This document shows, one piece after another, positions 17,211-26,066 of a DNA stretch of 64,000 bases (position 1 is the first letter of the stretch; every line of letters starts with the position of its first letter). The position numbers and the translations under genes were made by a program. The notes under the pieces are model-generated. The model saw only the letters and a list, made by a program, of their open reading frames with translations, was not told the DNA's origin and did no database searches. The DNA is from JADJNY01 sp046349615. Its GTDB lineage: Bacteria > Planctomycetota > UBA1135 > GCA-002686595. The stretch spans positions 1-64,000 of the forward strand of contig JAXMBZ010000002.1 in assembly GCA_046349615.1 (NCBI GenBank), in the 5' to 3' direction.

Positions 17211-19352
17211 ATGTCCGATTCGATCCCGCTCGACGCCCTCCTGGAGCACCAGGCCTTCGTCCGGGTGCTCGCGCGCCGCCTGCTCGGTGACGAGCACGCC
17301 GCGGACGACCTCGCACAGGAGACGTGGACCGACCTCTTCGTGAACCCGCCGCGCGCGGTGCGCTCCGTGCGCGCGTGGCTCGCGCACTCGACGCGGAACC
17401 GCGCTTCGAACGCGCGTCGTGCCGCGGCGCGGCGCGCGCGGCACGAGCTCCACACCGCGCGCGACGAAGCGCGGACGGATCCCGACGTCGTCGAGCGCCT
17501 CGAGCTCGAGAGCCGCGTCGTGCGCGCGGTGCTCGGGCTGCGCGAGCCGTATCGAACGGTGGTGCTCGGGCGCTACTACGAGGGGCTCTCGACGAAGGAA
17601 CTCGCCGCGCGGCAAGGCGTCGCGGAGAGCAGCGTGCGCTCGCAGGAGGCGCGCGCGCTCGAGATGTTGCGCGCGGAGCTCGATCGGACGTTCGACGGCG
17701 GCCGCGAAGCGTGGGGGATGGCGCTCGCGGGCTTCGTCGGCGGTGCGAAGGGGCCCGCGGTCCCGCTCGCGCTCTGGACGGCGTCGATCGGCGTCGCCGC
17801 GGCCTTGTGCGCGCTCGTTTGGTTCTTCGTCCGCGCGCCCGAGTCGTCGGCGCCGGCTCCGATCGCGAACGGGCTGGCCGCCGCCGCGGACGGCACGGAT
17901 CCGGACGAGGCCGCCCTCGAAGCCAACCCGATCGAACGTCCCGGATTCCAAGGGCGCGTGACGTCCGCGCCCGCGAGGGCCGCGAGACCCGACTTCCACA
18001 CCGCGCCGATCGACGAACTGCTCGTCCTCGGCCAGCAGCTCCAGCGCGAGCTGCGCACAAAGCTGCTGACGGTCGATCCCGTGCTTGTCGCGCGCTACGC
18101 GGACCGCGATCCCGCGGAGTACGGCGTGGTGCGCGTCCTCGAGCGCAACCTCTACGGCGCGGTGGCGGCGAAGCACGTCGACGCGCTCGGGATCCGCGAG
18201 GGCGGCTCCTTCTTCTCGATCGCGATGCGCGAGCACGGCTTCGACGAGCTGCCGACCTTCGGCCTCGAGGACGGCGCCTTCAAGGCGTGCGGCGCGGGCG
18301 GATTCCTGACCGTCGGCAGGACGCGCATCGAGGACCTGCCCGACCGCGCGGACGAAGTGCCGCGCGGCGTGGAGCCGGAAGCATGGCGCGCCCTCTGGAC
18401 GGAGGTCGCGGGGGCGACCGCGTCCGAGCGGATGAACACCTTCTCCGCGGGTGTCTCCGCCCAGGTCGCTCACGGCGTTCCTGCGCGCGTCGGCGAGACG
18501 CACGTCCTGCGCGCGTTCGCGGACACGGACTTCGACGTGCTCGCCGCGGTGCGGGTGCTCGCGGCGGACGAGCACGGCGTGACGATCGCGTGGCGCCGGA
18601 TCCACGCGTGGCCGGTCGCGCCGCGGGCGGGGGGGCGCTACGTCCCGCCGCCGCTCCCGATCCTCCCCGCGTCGCCGGCGTGGCTTGCGGCGCTCGACGT
18701 CCCCGCGCTCCTCGCACTGCAGGGCGAGTTGCGCGCGGCGGCTGGTCCGCGGGTGCTCGCGCCGCGGGGCGAGTTCACCGAGGCGGAATGGGCTGGGATC
18801 GCCTCGGGGGAAGTGCGCTCCACGCGCCTGCTGAGGCCTCTCGTCTACGACGCGCTGCTCGACGTCGGTGGCAGCGGGGCGTGGGTCGATCTCGAGACCG
18901 GCGATCGGACCTTTCGCGCGGGCACGTCGCTGCACCTCGGCGGAGACGCGTTCCGCGCCGGAGGCTGGGGCGGTAGCTTCGGCGTCGTGCTCGACCTGGG
19001 CGAGGTCGGGCTCGACGAGGTCGCGCGGTACGGCGAGCGCGCGCCGGACACCTTCGAGCCGGCGCTCCGCGCGCAGTGGGAGTTCGCCAGGTCGGTCCGC
19101 GCTCCGACGGACGCCGAGGGGCGCTCGCGGAGCGTGTCCCACGCGGACCAGGTCCGCGTCGGCGAGTTGGGGCTCCAGTTCGGCGCACCGGCGCGCGAGG
19201 GGCACACGTACCTCGCCCGGGTGATCCCTTGGGACGTGCGCCAGGCCGACGTGATCGCGGTCTTCCGCGACGTCCGAGCCGACGGCGACGGCCACACGAT
19301 CGTCTGGCGCGTCCTCCGTCGCTTCCCCCTCGAGCGTGCGGAGGGGCGTTGA
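17211..19352 (+). CDS. ECF-type sigma factor fused to membrane helix and large C-terminal domain
   Basis: A 713-residue fusion. Residues 1-160 form an ECF sigma factor: region 2 (LLEHQAFVRVLARRLLGDEHAADDLAQETWTDLF) and region 4 (REPYRTVVLGRYYEGLSTKELAARQGVAESSVRSQEARALEML), a helix-turn-helix for -35 recognition. A membrane helix at about 185-207 (LALWTASIGVAAALCALVWFF) follows. The remaining 500 residues have two related-looking halves with alternating beta/alpha composition and are probably outside the cytoplasm; no known family is recognised. No anti-sigma gene lies beside it, so the fused C-terminus could itself sense and control. The start at 17211 gives the canonical sigma N-terminus; upstream in-frame ATGs at 17124 and 17169 add no conserved sequence. 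Confidence 0.8.
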   Translation: MSDSIPLDALLEHQAFVRVLARRLLGDEHAADDLAQETWTDLFVNPPRAVRSVRAWLAHSTRNRASNARRAAARRARHELHTARDEARTDPDVVERLELESRVVRAVLGLREPYRTVVLGRYYEGLSTKELAARQGVAESSVRSQEARALEMLRAELDRTFDGGREAWGMALAGFVGGAKGPAVPLALWTASIGVAAALCALVWFFVRAPESSAPAPIANGLAAAADGTDPDEAALEANPIERPGFQGRVTSAPARAARPDFHTAPIDELLVLGQQLQRELRTKLLTVDPVLVARYADRDPAEYGVVRVLERNLYGAVAAKHVDALGIREGGSFFSIAMREHGFDELPTFGLEDGAFKACGAGGFLTVGRTRIEDLPDRADEVPRGVEPEAWRALWTEVAGATASERMNTFSAGVSAQVAHGVPARVGETHVLRAFADTDFDVLAAVRVLAADEHGVTIAWRRIHAWPVAPRAGGRYVPPPLPILPASPAWLAALDVPALLALQGELRAAAGPRVLAPRGEFTEAEWAGIASGEVRSTRLLRPLVYDALLDVGGSGAWVDLETGDRTFRAGTSLHLGGDAFRAGGWGGSFGVVLDLGEVGLDEVARYGERAPDTFEPALRAQWEFARSVRAPTDAEGRSRSVSHADQVRVGELGLQFGAPAREGHTYLARVIPWDVRQADVIAVFRDVRADGDGHTIVWRVLRRFPLERAEGR

Positions 19353-19409
19353 GCCTCCGGGCGGCGAACTCGCACGGCCTCGCGTCTTCACCCGGGGCGC
19401 TCGCTCCGG

Positions 19410-19415
19410 GATGAT
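19410..19415 (+). promoter_or_regulatory. -10-like element GATGAT, 9 nt before start codon
   Basis: GATGAT ends 9 bases before the ATG at 19425; TTCACC at 19387-19392 is 17 bases upstream as a weak -35. It fits the leaderless pattern. Confidence 0.35.
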
Positions 19416-19424
19416 GCGCCGTCG

Positions 19425-21938
19425 ATGACGGCGACGAACGCCTCGGAGACGAACGCCGGACGCGGCGGCACCGCGTCCAGGACGGTGGAGCCCGCGCTCC
19501 TCCGCGACGGTCCGCGCTCGCGCCTCGCGCGCGCGCTCGTCGTGTTCCTCCTGATGCTCGCGCCGCAGCTCGTGCTCTTCGGGCCGTCGATCGTCGGCGC
19601 GAAGGTGCTCCTGCCGCTCGACATCTTGAAGGCGCGCGGCGTGGGCCTGCCGTTCGACCTGAACGAGCCGCCGTACCGGCCGAAGGACGTCGTCCTCGCC
19701 GACCTCGTGTTCGAGCTCGAGCACGAGCGCCGCTACGCGGTCGACTCGATCCGCGCGGGGCGCATCCCGCTCTGGAACCCGTACAACTACTGCGGCACGC
19801 CGTTCCTCGCGGCGAACCACACGTCGGTCTTCTATCCGCTGCGCGTCGTCGACTACCTCGTGCCCGGGCCGATCGCGATCGCGTGGGTCGAGCTCTTGAA
19901 GTCGCTCCTCGCCGGGCTCGGCGCGTACCTCTTCCTGCGGCGCGCGATGGAGCTCGGCTTCTGGGCGAGCGCGTTCGCCGCGGCTCTGTGGCCGTGCACG
20001 GGCTTCCTCGTGCTGTGGGCCGGTTTCACGATCAGCCAGGTCGGCGCGCACCTCCCGTGGATGTTCCTCTGCGCGGACGGCTGCGTGCGCAGACCGCGGA
20101 GCCTCTGGCCCGTCGTGTTCGCGCTCGCGGCGCTCGTCGTGCTCGTCAGCGGGCACGCGTCGATCGCGATGCACGTGTTCCTCGCGACGGGGCTCTACGC
20201 GCTCGTGCGGCTCGCGGACGAGCACGGGCTCCGAGGGCTCGCGTCGAAGCGCGCGCTCGGCGCAGTCGTCGCGCTCGCGCTCGGCTTCGGGGCCGGCGCG
20301 CTCCTCAGCGGACCCCAGTCGCTGCCGACGCTCGAGTACATGCGCGAGAGCTGGCGCATCCAGCGCCGGCAGAGCGGCACCGTCGAGACGAAGCCCGTCG
20401 GCGCGACCGCGCTCCACGGCGTCGTGATGCCGTACTACTTCGGCAGCACGCAAAGGCACACGACGCTGCTGCGCTACGGGAACCGACCCGAGGGGCCCGA
20501 AGCCGCGTACGCCGGCATGCTCGCGCTGCTCGTGCTCGCGCCGATCGGGTTCGCGGCGTCGCGGCGGAGGCTCGTGCGTTTCCAGTTCTTCTGGCTCCTG
20601 CTCGGATTCCTCGGGCTCGCGCAGGTGCTCGACGTGCCGCTCCTCGCGAAGGTGTTCGAGCTCCCCGGTCTGAACACGCTGCGCAACAACCGCTTCACGC
20701 TCGTCACGGCGTGGGGGGCGGTCGCGATGGCCGCGGTCGGGCTCGACGTCCTGCTCCGCGGCGGGTTCCGCTGGCGGCCGTGGATGTGGGCCCTCGTCGT
20801 CGCGTGCGCGGCGCTCGCGCTGTACATGCTCGCGCGCGCGAGCGAGCCGCCCGAACTCCTGCGCACGGTCGAGGACGCCGTGCGGCGCGGACGGAAGGGC
20901 CCGCGTCCGCCGGTCGACACGCTCGAGGGCGTCGCGCGCGTCGCGGCGTGGTTCGCGCGCGTGTACCTCGCGTACGCCGGGCTCGCCGCGCTCGCCTGCG
21001 GCGCGTGGCTCCTGCTGCGCACGCGCGCGGCGGCGAACACCGTGTTCGCGCTCGCGCTCGCCGGGGGCGCGCTCGTCGAGGTCGTGGCGCAGGGATGCGA
21101 CGCCAACGTGCAGGAAGATCCCGCGCTCTACTTCCCGCGCACGCCGGTGCTCGACGAACTCGCGAGGAAGCCGTGGGGGCGCATCTGCGGCGGCCTCAAC
21201 GTGTTCCCGGCCGTCTTGAACCAAGCGTACGGACTGTACGACGTGCGCGGGTACGACGCGGCCGATCCCGCGCGCTATGTCGAATTCCTGCAGCTCTTCG
21301 CACACGCGCAATCGCCCCCGGCGTCCGACTACAGCGCGCTCCAGTACTACATCGTCGAGCCGAACTCGCCGCTCGCGCGCCTCGTCGGATTGCGTTCGAT
21401 GCTCGCGATCGGAGCGCCCGACACGCGCGAGCGCTACGCGAACGGCGGCTTCTGGATCTGGGACGCGCCCGAGCCGCTCCCGCGCGCGTTCGTCGCGCGC
21501 AGCGCGGAGGTCGTGAACGACAAAGCGGCGCGCCTCGCGCGCCTGAAGCGGCCCGACTTCGATCCCGCGGCGCTCGTCCTGCTCGAGTCCGACGCTCCCC
21601 TCGCGCCCGACGCGGCGCCGGGTGCCGGGAACGCGCGCGTCGTCGTCGACGAGCCCGAGCACGTCGAGCTCGAGCTCGACGTGACGAGCGCGGGCTGGCT
21701 CGTGCTCGCCGATCGCTTCGCGCCGGGATGGAACGCATGGGTCGATGGGAAGCCGACGCCCGTGCTCGTCGCCGACCACACGTTCCGCGCGGTGCACGTC
21801 GACGTCGGCGCGAAGCGCGTCGTGTTCCGCTACGAACCCGCGAGCTGGCGCCAGGGGTGGATCGCGTTCGCGCTCGGCGCGCTCCTGTGCGGCGCGTGGT
21901 GGCTCTGGGCGCGGCGCGCGGCGGGTGGGAGCGCGTGA
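19425..21938 (+). CDS. YfhO-like multispan membrane protein
   Basis: An 837-residue integral membrane protein with about 12 hydrophobic helices, starting at ALVVFLLMLAPQLVLFGPSIV. A conserved extracytoplasmic loop (DSIRAGRIPLWNPYNYCGTPFLAANHTSVFYPL) is typical of the YfhO/GT-C glycosyltransferase-fold family, and the C-terminal soluble part ends in a jelly-roll-like domain (LDVTSAGWLVLADRFAPGWNAWVDGKP) found in the same family, followed by a last helix. YfhO of Gram-positives is involved in lipoteichoic-acid glycosylation; the bacterial substrate here is unknown. The stop overlaps the GTG start of the FGGY kinase by four bases. Confidence 0.85.
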   Translation: MTATNASETNAGRGGTASRTVEPALLRDGPRSRLARALVVFLLMLAPQLVLFGPSIVGAKVLLPLDILKARGVGLPFDLNEPPYRPKDVVLADLVFELEHERRYAVDSIRAGRIPLWNPYNYCGTPFLAANHTSVFYPLRVVDYLVPGPIAIAWVELLKSLLAGLGAYLFLRRAMELGFWASAFAAALWPCTGFLVLWAGFTISQVGAHLPWMFLCADGCVRRPRSLWPVVFALAALVVLVSGHASIAMHVFLATGLYALVRLADEHGLRGLASKRALGAVVALALGFGAGALLSGPQSLPTLEYMRESWRIQRRQSGTVETKPVGATALHGVVMPYYFGSTQRHTTLLRYGNRPEGPEAAYAGMLALLVLAPIGFAASRRRLVRFQFFWLLLGFLGLAQVLDVPLLAKVFELPGLNTLRNNRFTLVTAWGAVAMAAVGLDVLLRGGFRWRPWMWALVVACAALALYMLARASEPPELLRTVEDAVRRGRKGPRPPVDTLEGVARVAAWFARVYLAYAGLAALACGAWLLLRTRAAANTVFALALAGGALVEVVAQGCDANVQEDPALYFPRTPVLDELARKPWGRICGGLNVFPAVLNQAYGLYDVRGYDAADPARYVEFLQLFAHAQSPPASDYSALQYYIVEPNSPLARLVGLRSMLAIGAPDTRERYANGGFWIWDAPEPLPRAFVARSAEVVNDKAARLARLKRPDFDPAALVLLESDAPLAPDAAPGAGNARVVVDEPEHVELELDVTSAGWLVLADRFAPGWNAWVDGKPTPVLVADHTFRAVHVDVGAKRVVFRYEPASWRQGWIAFALGALLCGAWWLWARRAAGGSA

Positions 21939-23464
21939 ACGCGCGCGACGACGCGGCCGGGGCGGGGGAGAGCGCGGTGCGCGACGGAGGGACGGGAGCC
22001 GCGCGCGACGCGCTCGTGCTTGCGCTCGACCAGGGCGGGCAGTCCTCGCGCGCGCTCGTGTTCGACGCGCGTGGGAACGTCGTCGCGAAGGCCGCGCGCG
22101 CGGTGGGGGAGCATCGCGCGAGCGACGACCGCGTCGAACAAGACGGTGAGGAGCTCGTGCGCTCGCTCCAGGAGTGCGTCGACGAGGTCGCGCGCGCGCT
22201 CGGGAAGGCCGTCGCGCGCGTGAGAGCGGCGGGCCTCGCGACGCAGCGCTCGTCGATCGCGTGCTGGGACCGCGCGAGCGGTGCGGCGCTCGGCCCCGTG
22301 CTCTCGTGGCAGGACCGGCGCGCGGCGGCGGCGCTCGAACCCGCGCGCTCGCGCGAGGCGTGGATCGTCGAGCGGACGGGCCTGCGCCTCTCGCCGCACT
22401 ACGGCGCCACGAAGCTCGCGTGGTGCCTCGAGAACGAACCGCTCGTGCGCGCGGCGCGCGCGAGGAACACGCTCGCGCTCGGCCCGCTCGCGAGCTTCCT
22501 CGTGCACCGGCTCGCGCAGGAGCGTCCGTTCGTCGCCGATCCGGCGAACGCGTCGCGCACGCTCCTCTGGAACCTCGCGCGCGGCGATTGGGACGACGAG
22601 CTGTGCGCGCTGTTCGGCGTGCCGCGCGCGCTCCTGCCCGAGTGCGTGCCGACGCGCGGCGAGTTCGGGACGCTCGCGGTCGGCGCCGAGCGCGTGCCGC
22701 TCACGCTCGTGAACGGCGACCAGTCGTGCGCGCTCTTCGCGGGCGGAGCGCCCGACGCCGACGCGCTGTACGCGAACTTCGGCACGGGCGCGTTCCTGCA
22801 GCGGCCCGTGAGCGGAGACGCGCCGGCGATCGACGGGCTCCTGCGCAGCGTGGTGCTCGGCGAGCGCGCGGGACGGACGTGCGTCGTCGAGGGCACGATC
22901 AACGGCGCGGGCAGCGCGCTCGCGCACCACGCGCGCGAGCTCGGCGTCGCGGAGTGGGAGCGCGCGCTCGATCCGTGGTTGCGGGACGTGCGCGACCCGC
23001 CGCTCTTCCTGAACGGCCACTCGGGCCTCGCAGCGCCGTTCTGGCGCAGCGACTTCCGCTCGCGGTTCGTAGCGGACGCGCGGAGCGCGGGCGCGCCGGA
23101 AGCGCTCGTCGCCGTCGCGGAGAGCATCGCCTTCCTCGCGTGCTCGATCGTCGAGCGGATGGACACGGCGCTCCCGCGCGCGCGGCGCGTGCTCGCGAGC
23201 GGCGGCCTCGCGCAGAGCGACGCGTTCGTGCAGCTCCTCGCCGACATGTTGGCGCTCGACGTCGAGCGCCGCGACGAGCCCGAGGCGACCGCGCGCGGGC
23301 TCGCGTGGCTCCTCTTCGACGGTCTCGACCCGCGCGCCGCGCGCTTCGAAGAGCACGCTCCCGCGCGCTTCGCGCCGCGCGCGAACTCGCCGGCCCGCGC
23401 GCACTACCCGCGCTGGCGAGCGGAGCTGGAACGAGCGCTCGACGGGCGCGCGACGGACGAGTGA
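21935..23464 (+). CDS. FGGY-family carbohydrate kinase, glycerol-kinase-like
   Basis: A 509-residue kinase of the FGGY family. The N-terminal phosphate motif LVLALDQGGQSSRALVFDARGNVV and the SWQDRRAA segment resemble glycerol kinase, and the C-terminal ATP site is RVLASGGLAQSDAFVQLLADMLALDVER. Between them YANFGTGAFLQRPVSGD and FLNGHSGLAAPFWRSDFR fit the fold. Glycerol is the likely substrate because glpD and a glycerophosphodiesterase gene lie 1.3-3.3 kb away on the other strand, but the sequence is divergent (GG-Q in place of the GT-T of GlpK). The GTG start overlaps the YfhO-like gene stop. Confidence 0.8.
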   Translation: MNARDDAAGAGESAVRDGGTGAARDALVLALDQGGQSSRALVFDARGNVVAKAARAVGEHRASDDRVEQDGEELVRSLQECVDEVARALGKAVARVRAAGLATQRSSIACWDRASGAALGPVLSWQDRRAAAALEPARSREAWIVERTGLRLSPHYGATKLAWCLENEPLVRAARARNTLALGPLASFLVHRLAQERPFVADPANASRTLLWNLARGDWDDELCALFGVPRALLPECVPTRGEFGTLAVGAERVPLTLVNGDQSCALFAGGAPDADALYANFGTGAFLQRPVSGDAPAIDGLLRSVVLGERAGRTCVVEGTINGAGSALAHHARELGVAEWERALDPWLRDVRDPPLFLNGHSGLAAPFWRSDFRSRFVADARSAGAPEALVAVAESIAFLACSIVERMDTALPRARRVLASGGLAQSDAFVQLLADMLALDVERRDEPEATARGLAWLLFDGLDPRAARFEEHAPARFAPRANSPARAHYPRWRAELERALDGRATDE

Positions 23465-23480
23465 GGGCTCGGCTCGGCGT

Positions 23481-24752
23481 TCACCGCGCCGGCGCCTTGC
23501 CGCGCACTCTTCGATAGAACCACACCTGCGCGTGCAGCCTCACCTTCGGCGGCGCGATCGCCTTCATCTCCTGCTGCACCGCGCGATACGCGTCCACGCG
23601 TGCGTCGCCGAGGGTCTTGCGCGCGGAGTCCTCGCTCCCTGCGAGCGCCTTCTTCTCGTCGGGCGTGAACGCGTTGTACTCCCGCACGAGTTCGACGTAG
23701 CGCGCCTTCTCCGCCTCCGAGCGCGGATCTTCGACGTCCTCGTCCTCGTGGTCGCCGACGAGCAGGTCGACGTCACCATCGCCGTCGAGATCGGCGACCT
23801 CGACGAGCACGTTCTTGCCCGAGCGAGCCGCGTCCGTCTCCGGCGCCTTCGCGACGAGCTCGCGCGGCGCTTCGAACACGGGCGCGTTCTTCGTCCCGAC
23901 GTTGCGCAGCCATCGCACGGCGCCGTCGTCCGTTCCGACGACGAGGTCGACGCGCCCGTCCTGATCCCAATCCGCCGCCGTCGGCATCGAATGTCCGCCC
24001 TCCAACGCGATGGGCTTGCCGTCCGCGAGCACGGGCTCCGCCGTCTCCGCGAACGCCGCTTTCGCGCGCGTGCCGAGGTTCGTCCAGCGGAAGAGCTTCG
24101 CGTCGTCCGTGCCGACGACGAGGTCGAGGTCGCCGTCACCGTCGAGGTCGATCACCGTGACGGAGATCGCGTGCCGCTCGCCGAACGAGAGGCCCGCGGG
24201 CGTCACCCAGTGCTTCGCGTCGAAGTCCCAGTACATCCCGAGGCGCAGCTCGCTCCCGTTGCGATCGAAGAGCGCCGCCGGCTTCGACCATCCGTCCGCG
24301 CCGCCGCGCACGAGGTAGATGCGACCGTCGTAGCTGCCCGCGAGGAAGTCGACGTGTCCGTCGAGGTCGAGGTCCGCGAACTGCGGACGCACTCCGATGC
24401 ATCACCAGTTCGAGATCTTCAGCTCCTCGCCCGCGCCGCGGACGAGCTCGCCCTTCGCGAACGCGGGTGCGCGCGCGGTGCCGACGTTCGCGAAGCGCAG
24501 GATCTGGCCCGAGAAGCTGCCGACGTAGAGGTCGAGGTCCCCGTCGCCGTCGTCGTCGCGCAGCGCGGGGCCCGCGTAGCCGTGGAGCTTCGTCACGTCG
24601 ATCGGTTCGCCCGCGGCCGCGAGCGCGACCGGTGCCTCGAGCCGCGCCGCACTCGCGAGCGGGAACGGCCGCGCGGTCGGCGTCGTGCCGCACGCGGCGA
24701 GGACGGACAGCGGAACGAGGACGAGCATGGGGGGAAGGTGCGCGCGGTGCAT
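23481..24752 (-). CDS. FG-GAP/VCBS repeat lipoprotein with in-frame TGA (selenoprotein candidate)
   Basis: A 423-codon frame interrupted by a single TGA at codon 117 (24404-24402). A lipoprotein signal (VLVPLSVLAAC) starts the protein. FG-GAP/VCBS repeats with calcium-type DxDxDG loops occur on both sides of the TGA: DDDGDGDLDLYVG before, and DLDLDGHVDFLAG, DLDGDGDLDLVVG, DWDQDGRVDLVVG and DLDGDGDVDLLVG after, so both parts are one protein. Context at the stop is ISNW-TGA-Cys-IGVRPQF. A perfect 6-bp hairpin with a 5-base loop starts 13 bases after the TGA. No other stop or frameshift is seen. Read-through as selenocysteine next to Cys118 is the main hypothesis; a recent nonsense mutation is the alternative. 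Third gene of a GDPD-glpD run, with its own -10-like TAGGAT. Confidence 0.72.
24372..24388 (-). promoter_or_regulatory. bacterial-SECIS-like hairpin after in-frame TGA
   Basis: On the minus strand GTCCGC (24388-24383), loop AGTTC (24382-24378) and GCGGAC (24377-24372) form a perfect stem. The loop starts 19 bases after the TGA, has five bases and has G at its second position. These values fall in the range described for bacterial SECIS elements (stem 4-16 bp, loop 3-14, spacing 16-37). In such G+C-rich DNA a 6-bp hairpin may arise by chance. Confidence 0.5.
24402..24404 (-). other. in-frame TGA codon (possible selenocysteine)
   Basis: The codons on the minus strand read AAC TGG TGA TGC ATC GGA. 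The open frame continues unbroken for 306 codons after the TGA with the same repeat family and codon use. An internal GTG at 24392 could restart translation but would lack a signal peptide. Confidence 0.7.
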
Positions 24753-24759
24753 GCGGACG

Positions 24760-24765
24760 ATCCTA
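24760..24765 (-). promoter_or_regulatory. TAGGAT upstream of FG-GAP lipoprotein (-10-like, or SD AGGA)
   Basis: Minus-strand TAGGAT ends 7 bases before the ATG at 24752. It can be read as a -10 of a leaderless mRNA, like others in the window, or its AGGA as a Shine-Dalgarno site in an operon mRNA from glpD. Confidence 0.35.
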
Positions 24766-24796
24766 CCCCGCGCGTCGTCCGCCGTCGTCGCGTGCG

Positions 24797-25999
24797 TCAG
24801 GAGCTCCCCGGCTCCGCTTCGAGCCGCAGCGTCCTCGTGTCGGCCTTGCGCTCGCGCGCGGGGAGCGACGGCGCGAGGCGCGCGAGCACCTTCTCCGCCG
24901 TCGCGCGGTAGCCCGTCAACTTTCCGCCGTAGATCGCGAGCATCGTCGGCCGCGCCTCGTCGTCGACGACGAGCGTCGTCTCGCGCGGTCGGTCGAACGC
25001 GGTGCCCGCGCCTTTCGGCAGCACGCGCAGCCCCGCCCACGCGTCGACGATGCGCACCGTTCGGTGCGGGAAGTAGCGGTGGAAGGTCTCGACCAAGTAC
25101 TCGATCTCGCGCTTCGTCGGCTCGACCGCGCGCGGATCGCCGACGTAGCGCTCCTCGGTCGTCCCGACCATCGTGCGGCCCTTCCACGGGATCGTGAACA
25201 CCGCGCGGCGGTCGCGCGGCGCCTCGCAGTAGTAGACGCCGCGTTCCATCGCGCCGTCGAGCTCGACGTGCGTGCCGCCGACGAGCTCGACCTCGAAGCC
25301 CGGCGGGGTCGGCGTGATCCTCCCGCGCAAGCGGTTCACCCACGGACCGCCCGCGTTGACGAGCGCGCGCGCCAGCACGACGCGCTCCTCGCCGTTCTCG
25401 ACGACGCGCACGCGCCACGCGTCGCCGGCGCGTTCCGCGGCCTCGAACCGCGCGGGACAGAGCACCTCGGCGCCGAGCGCGCGCGCCGAGCGCACGACCG
25501 CGCGCGTCAACGCCGCGTCGTCGGTCTGACCGTCGTTGTAGCGGAAGACGTGCTGCAGGCCCTCGAGCGCGAGTCCGTCGAGCGTGTCCCACTCGCGGCG
25601 CGGCACGCGCGCGAACCACGCGTCCTTCGCGAGGTGGCCGAGCAGCGCGTACATCGAGAGCCCTGCGCGGATCTTCCATGGGCGACGCGTCGTCTCGCGG
25701 TAGATCGGCACGTAGAACGGCACGAGCTTCACGAGGTCCGGCGCGATGCGGCACAAGGTCTCGCGCTCCTCGAGCGACTCGCGCACGAGCGCGAGCTGAC
25801 CGCTCTCCAGGTAGCGCAGCCCGCCGTGGATCAGCTTGCTCGACTTCGACGACGTGCCCGACGCGAGCCGCTTGTCCTCGACGAGCAGGGCGCTCCATCC
25901 GCCGGCCGCAGCGGCCTGGAGCACGCCCGCCCCGTGGATCCCGCCGCCGAGCACGACGACGTCGTAGAGGGGGCCGGAGCTCGTCATCGGAAGCTGCAT
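24797..25999 (-). CDS. glpD: glycerol-3-phosphate dehydrogenase (FAD-dependent)
   Basis: A 400-residue FAD-dependent oxidoreductase of the GlpA/GlpD type. The dinucleotide motif is YDVVVLGGGIHGAGVLQAAAAGG, followed by the family hallmark SSKSSKLIHGGLRYLESGQLALVRESLEER and GGPWVNRLRGRI, and the C-terminal GGKLTGYRATAEKVL. It oxidises glycerol-3-phosphate to dihydroxyacetone phosphate, passing electrons to quinone at the inner membrane face. It lacks the roughly 100-residue C-terminal helical domain of many GlpD proteins. Start choices are ATG 25999 or ATG 25987 (and GTG 26005); none has a clear ribosome site. It lies 67 bases after the GDPD gene and 44 before the FG-GAP gene. Confidence 0.9.
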   Translation of the reverse strand: MQLPMTSSGPLYDVVVLGGGIHGAGVLQAAAAGGWSALLVEDKRLASGTSSKSSKLIHGGLRYLESGQLALVRESLEERETLCRIAPDLVKLVPFYVPIYRETTRRPWKIRAGLSMYALLGHLAKDAWFARVPRREWDTLDGLALEGLQHVFRYNDGQTDDAALTRAVVRSARALGAEVLCPARFEAAERAGDAWRVRVVENGEERVVLARALVNAGGPWVNRLRGRITPTPPGFEVELVGGTHVELDGAMERGVYYCEAPRDRRAVFTIPWKGRTMVGTTEERYVGDPRAVEPTKREIEYLVETFHRYFPHRTVRIVDAWAGLRVLPKGAGTAFDRPRETTLVVDDEARPTMLAIYGGKLTGYRATAEKVLARLAPSLPARERKADTRTLRLEAEPGSS

Positions 26000-26066
26000 C
26001 GGCACGCGGTGCGGCCGGACCGGAGCGCGGCGGGCTCGATTCTCCGTCGGAGTTCCGCGCGGGAGC

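Noticed and set aside
23481..24392. Separate short FG-GAP gene starting at GTG 24392
   Set aside because: It would lack a signal peptide while its upstream neighbour in the same frame carries one and the same repeats; one gene with an in-frame TGA explains both. It remains the fallback if the TGA is a real stop.
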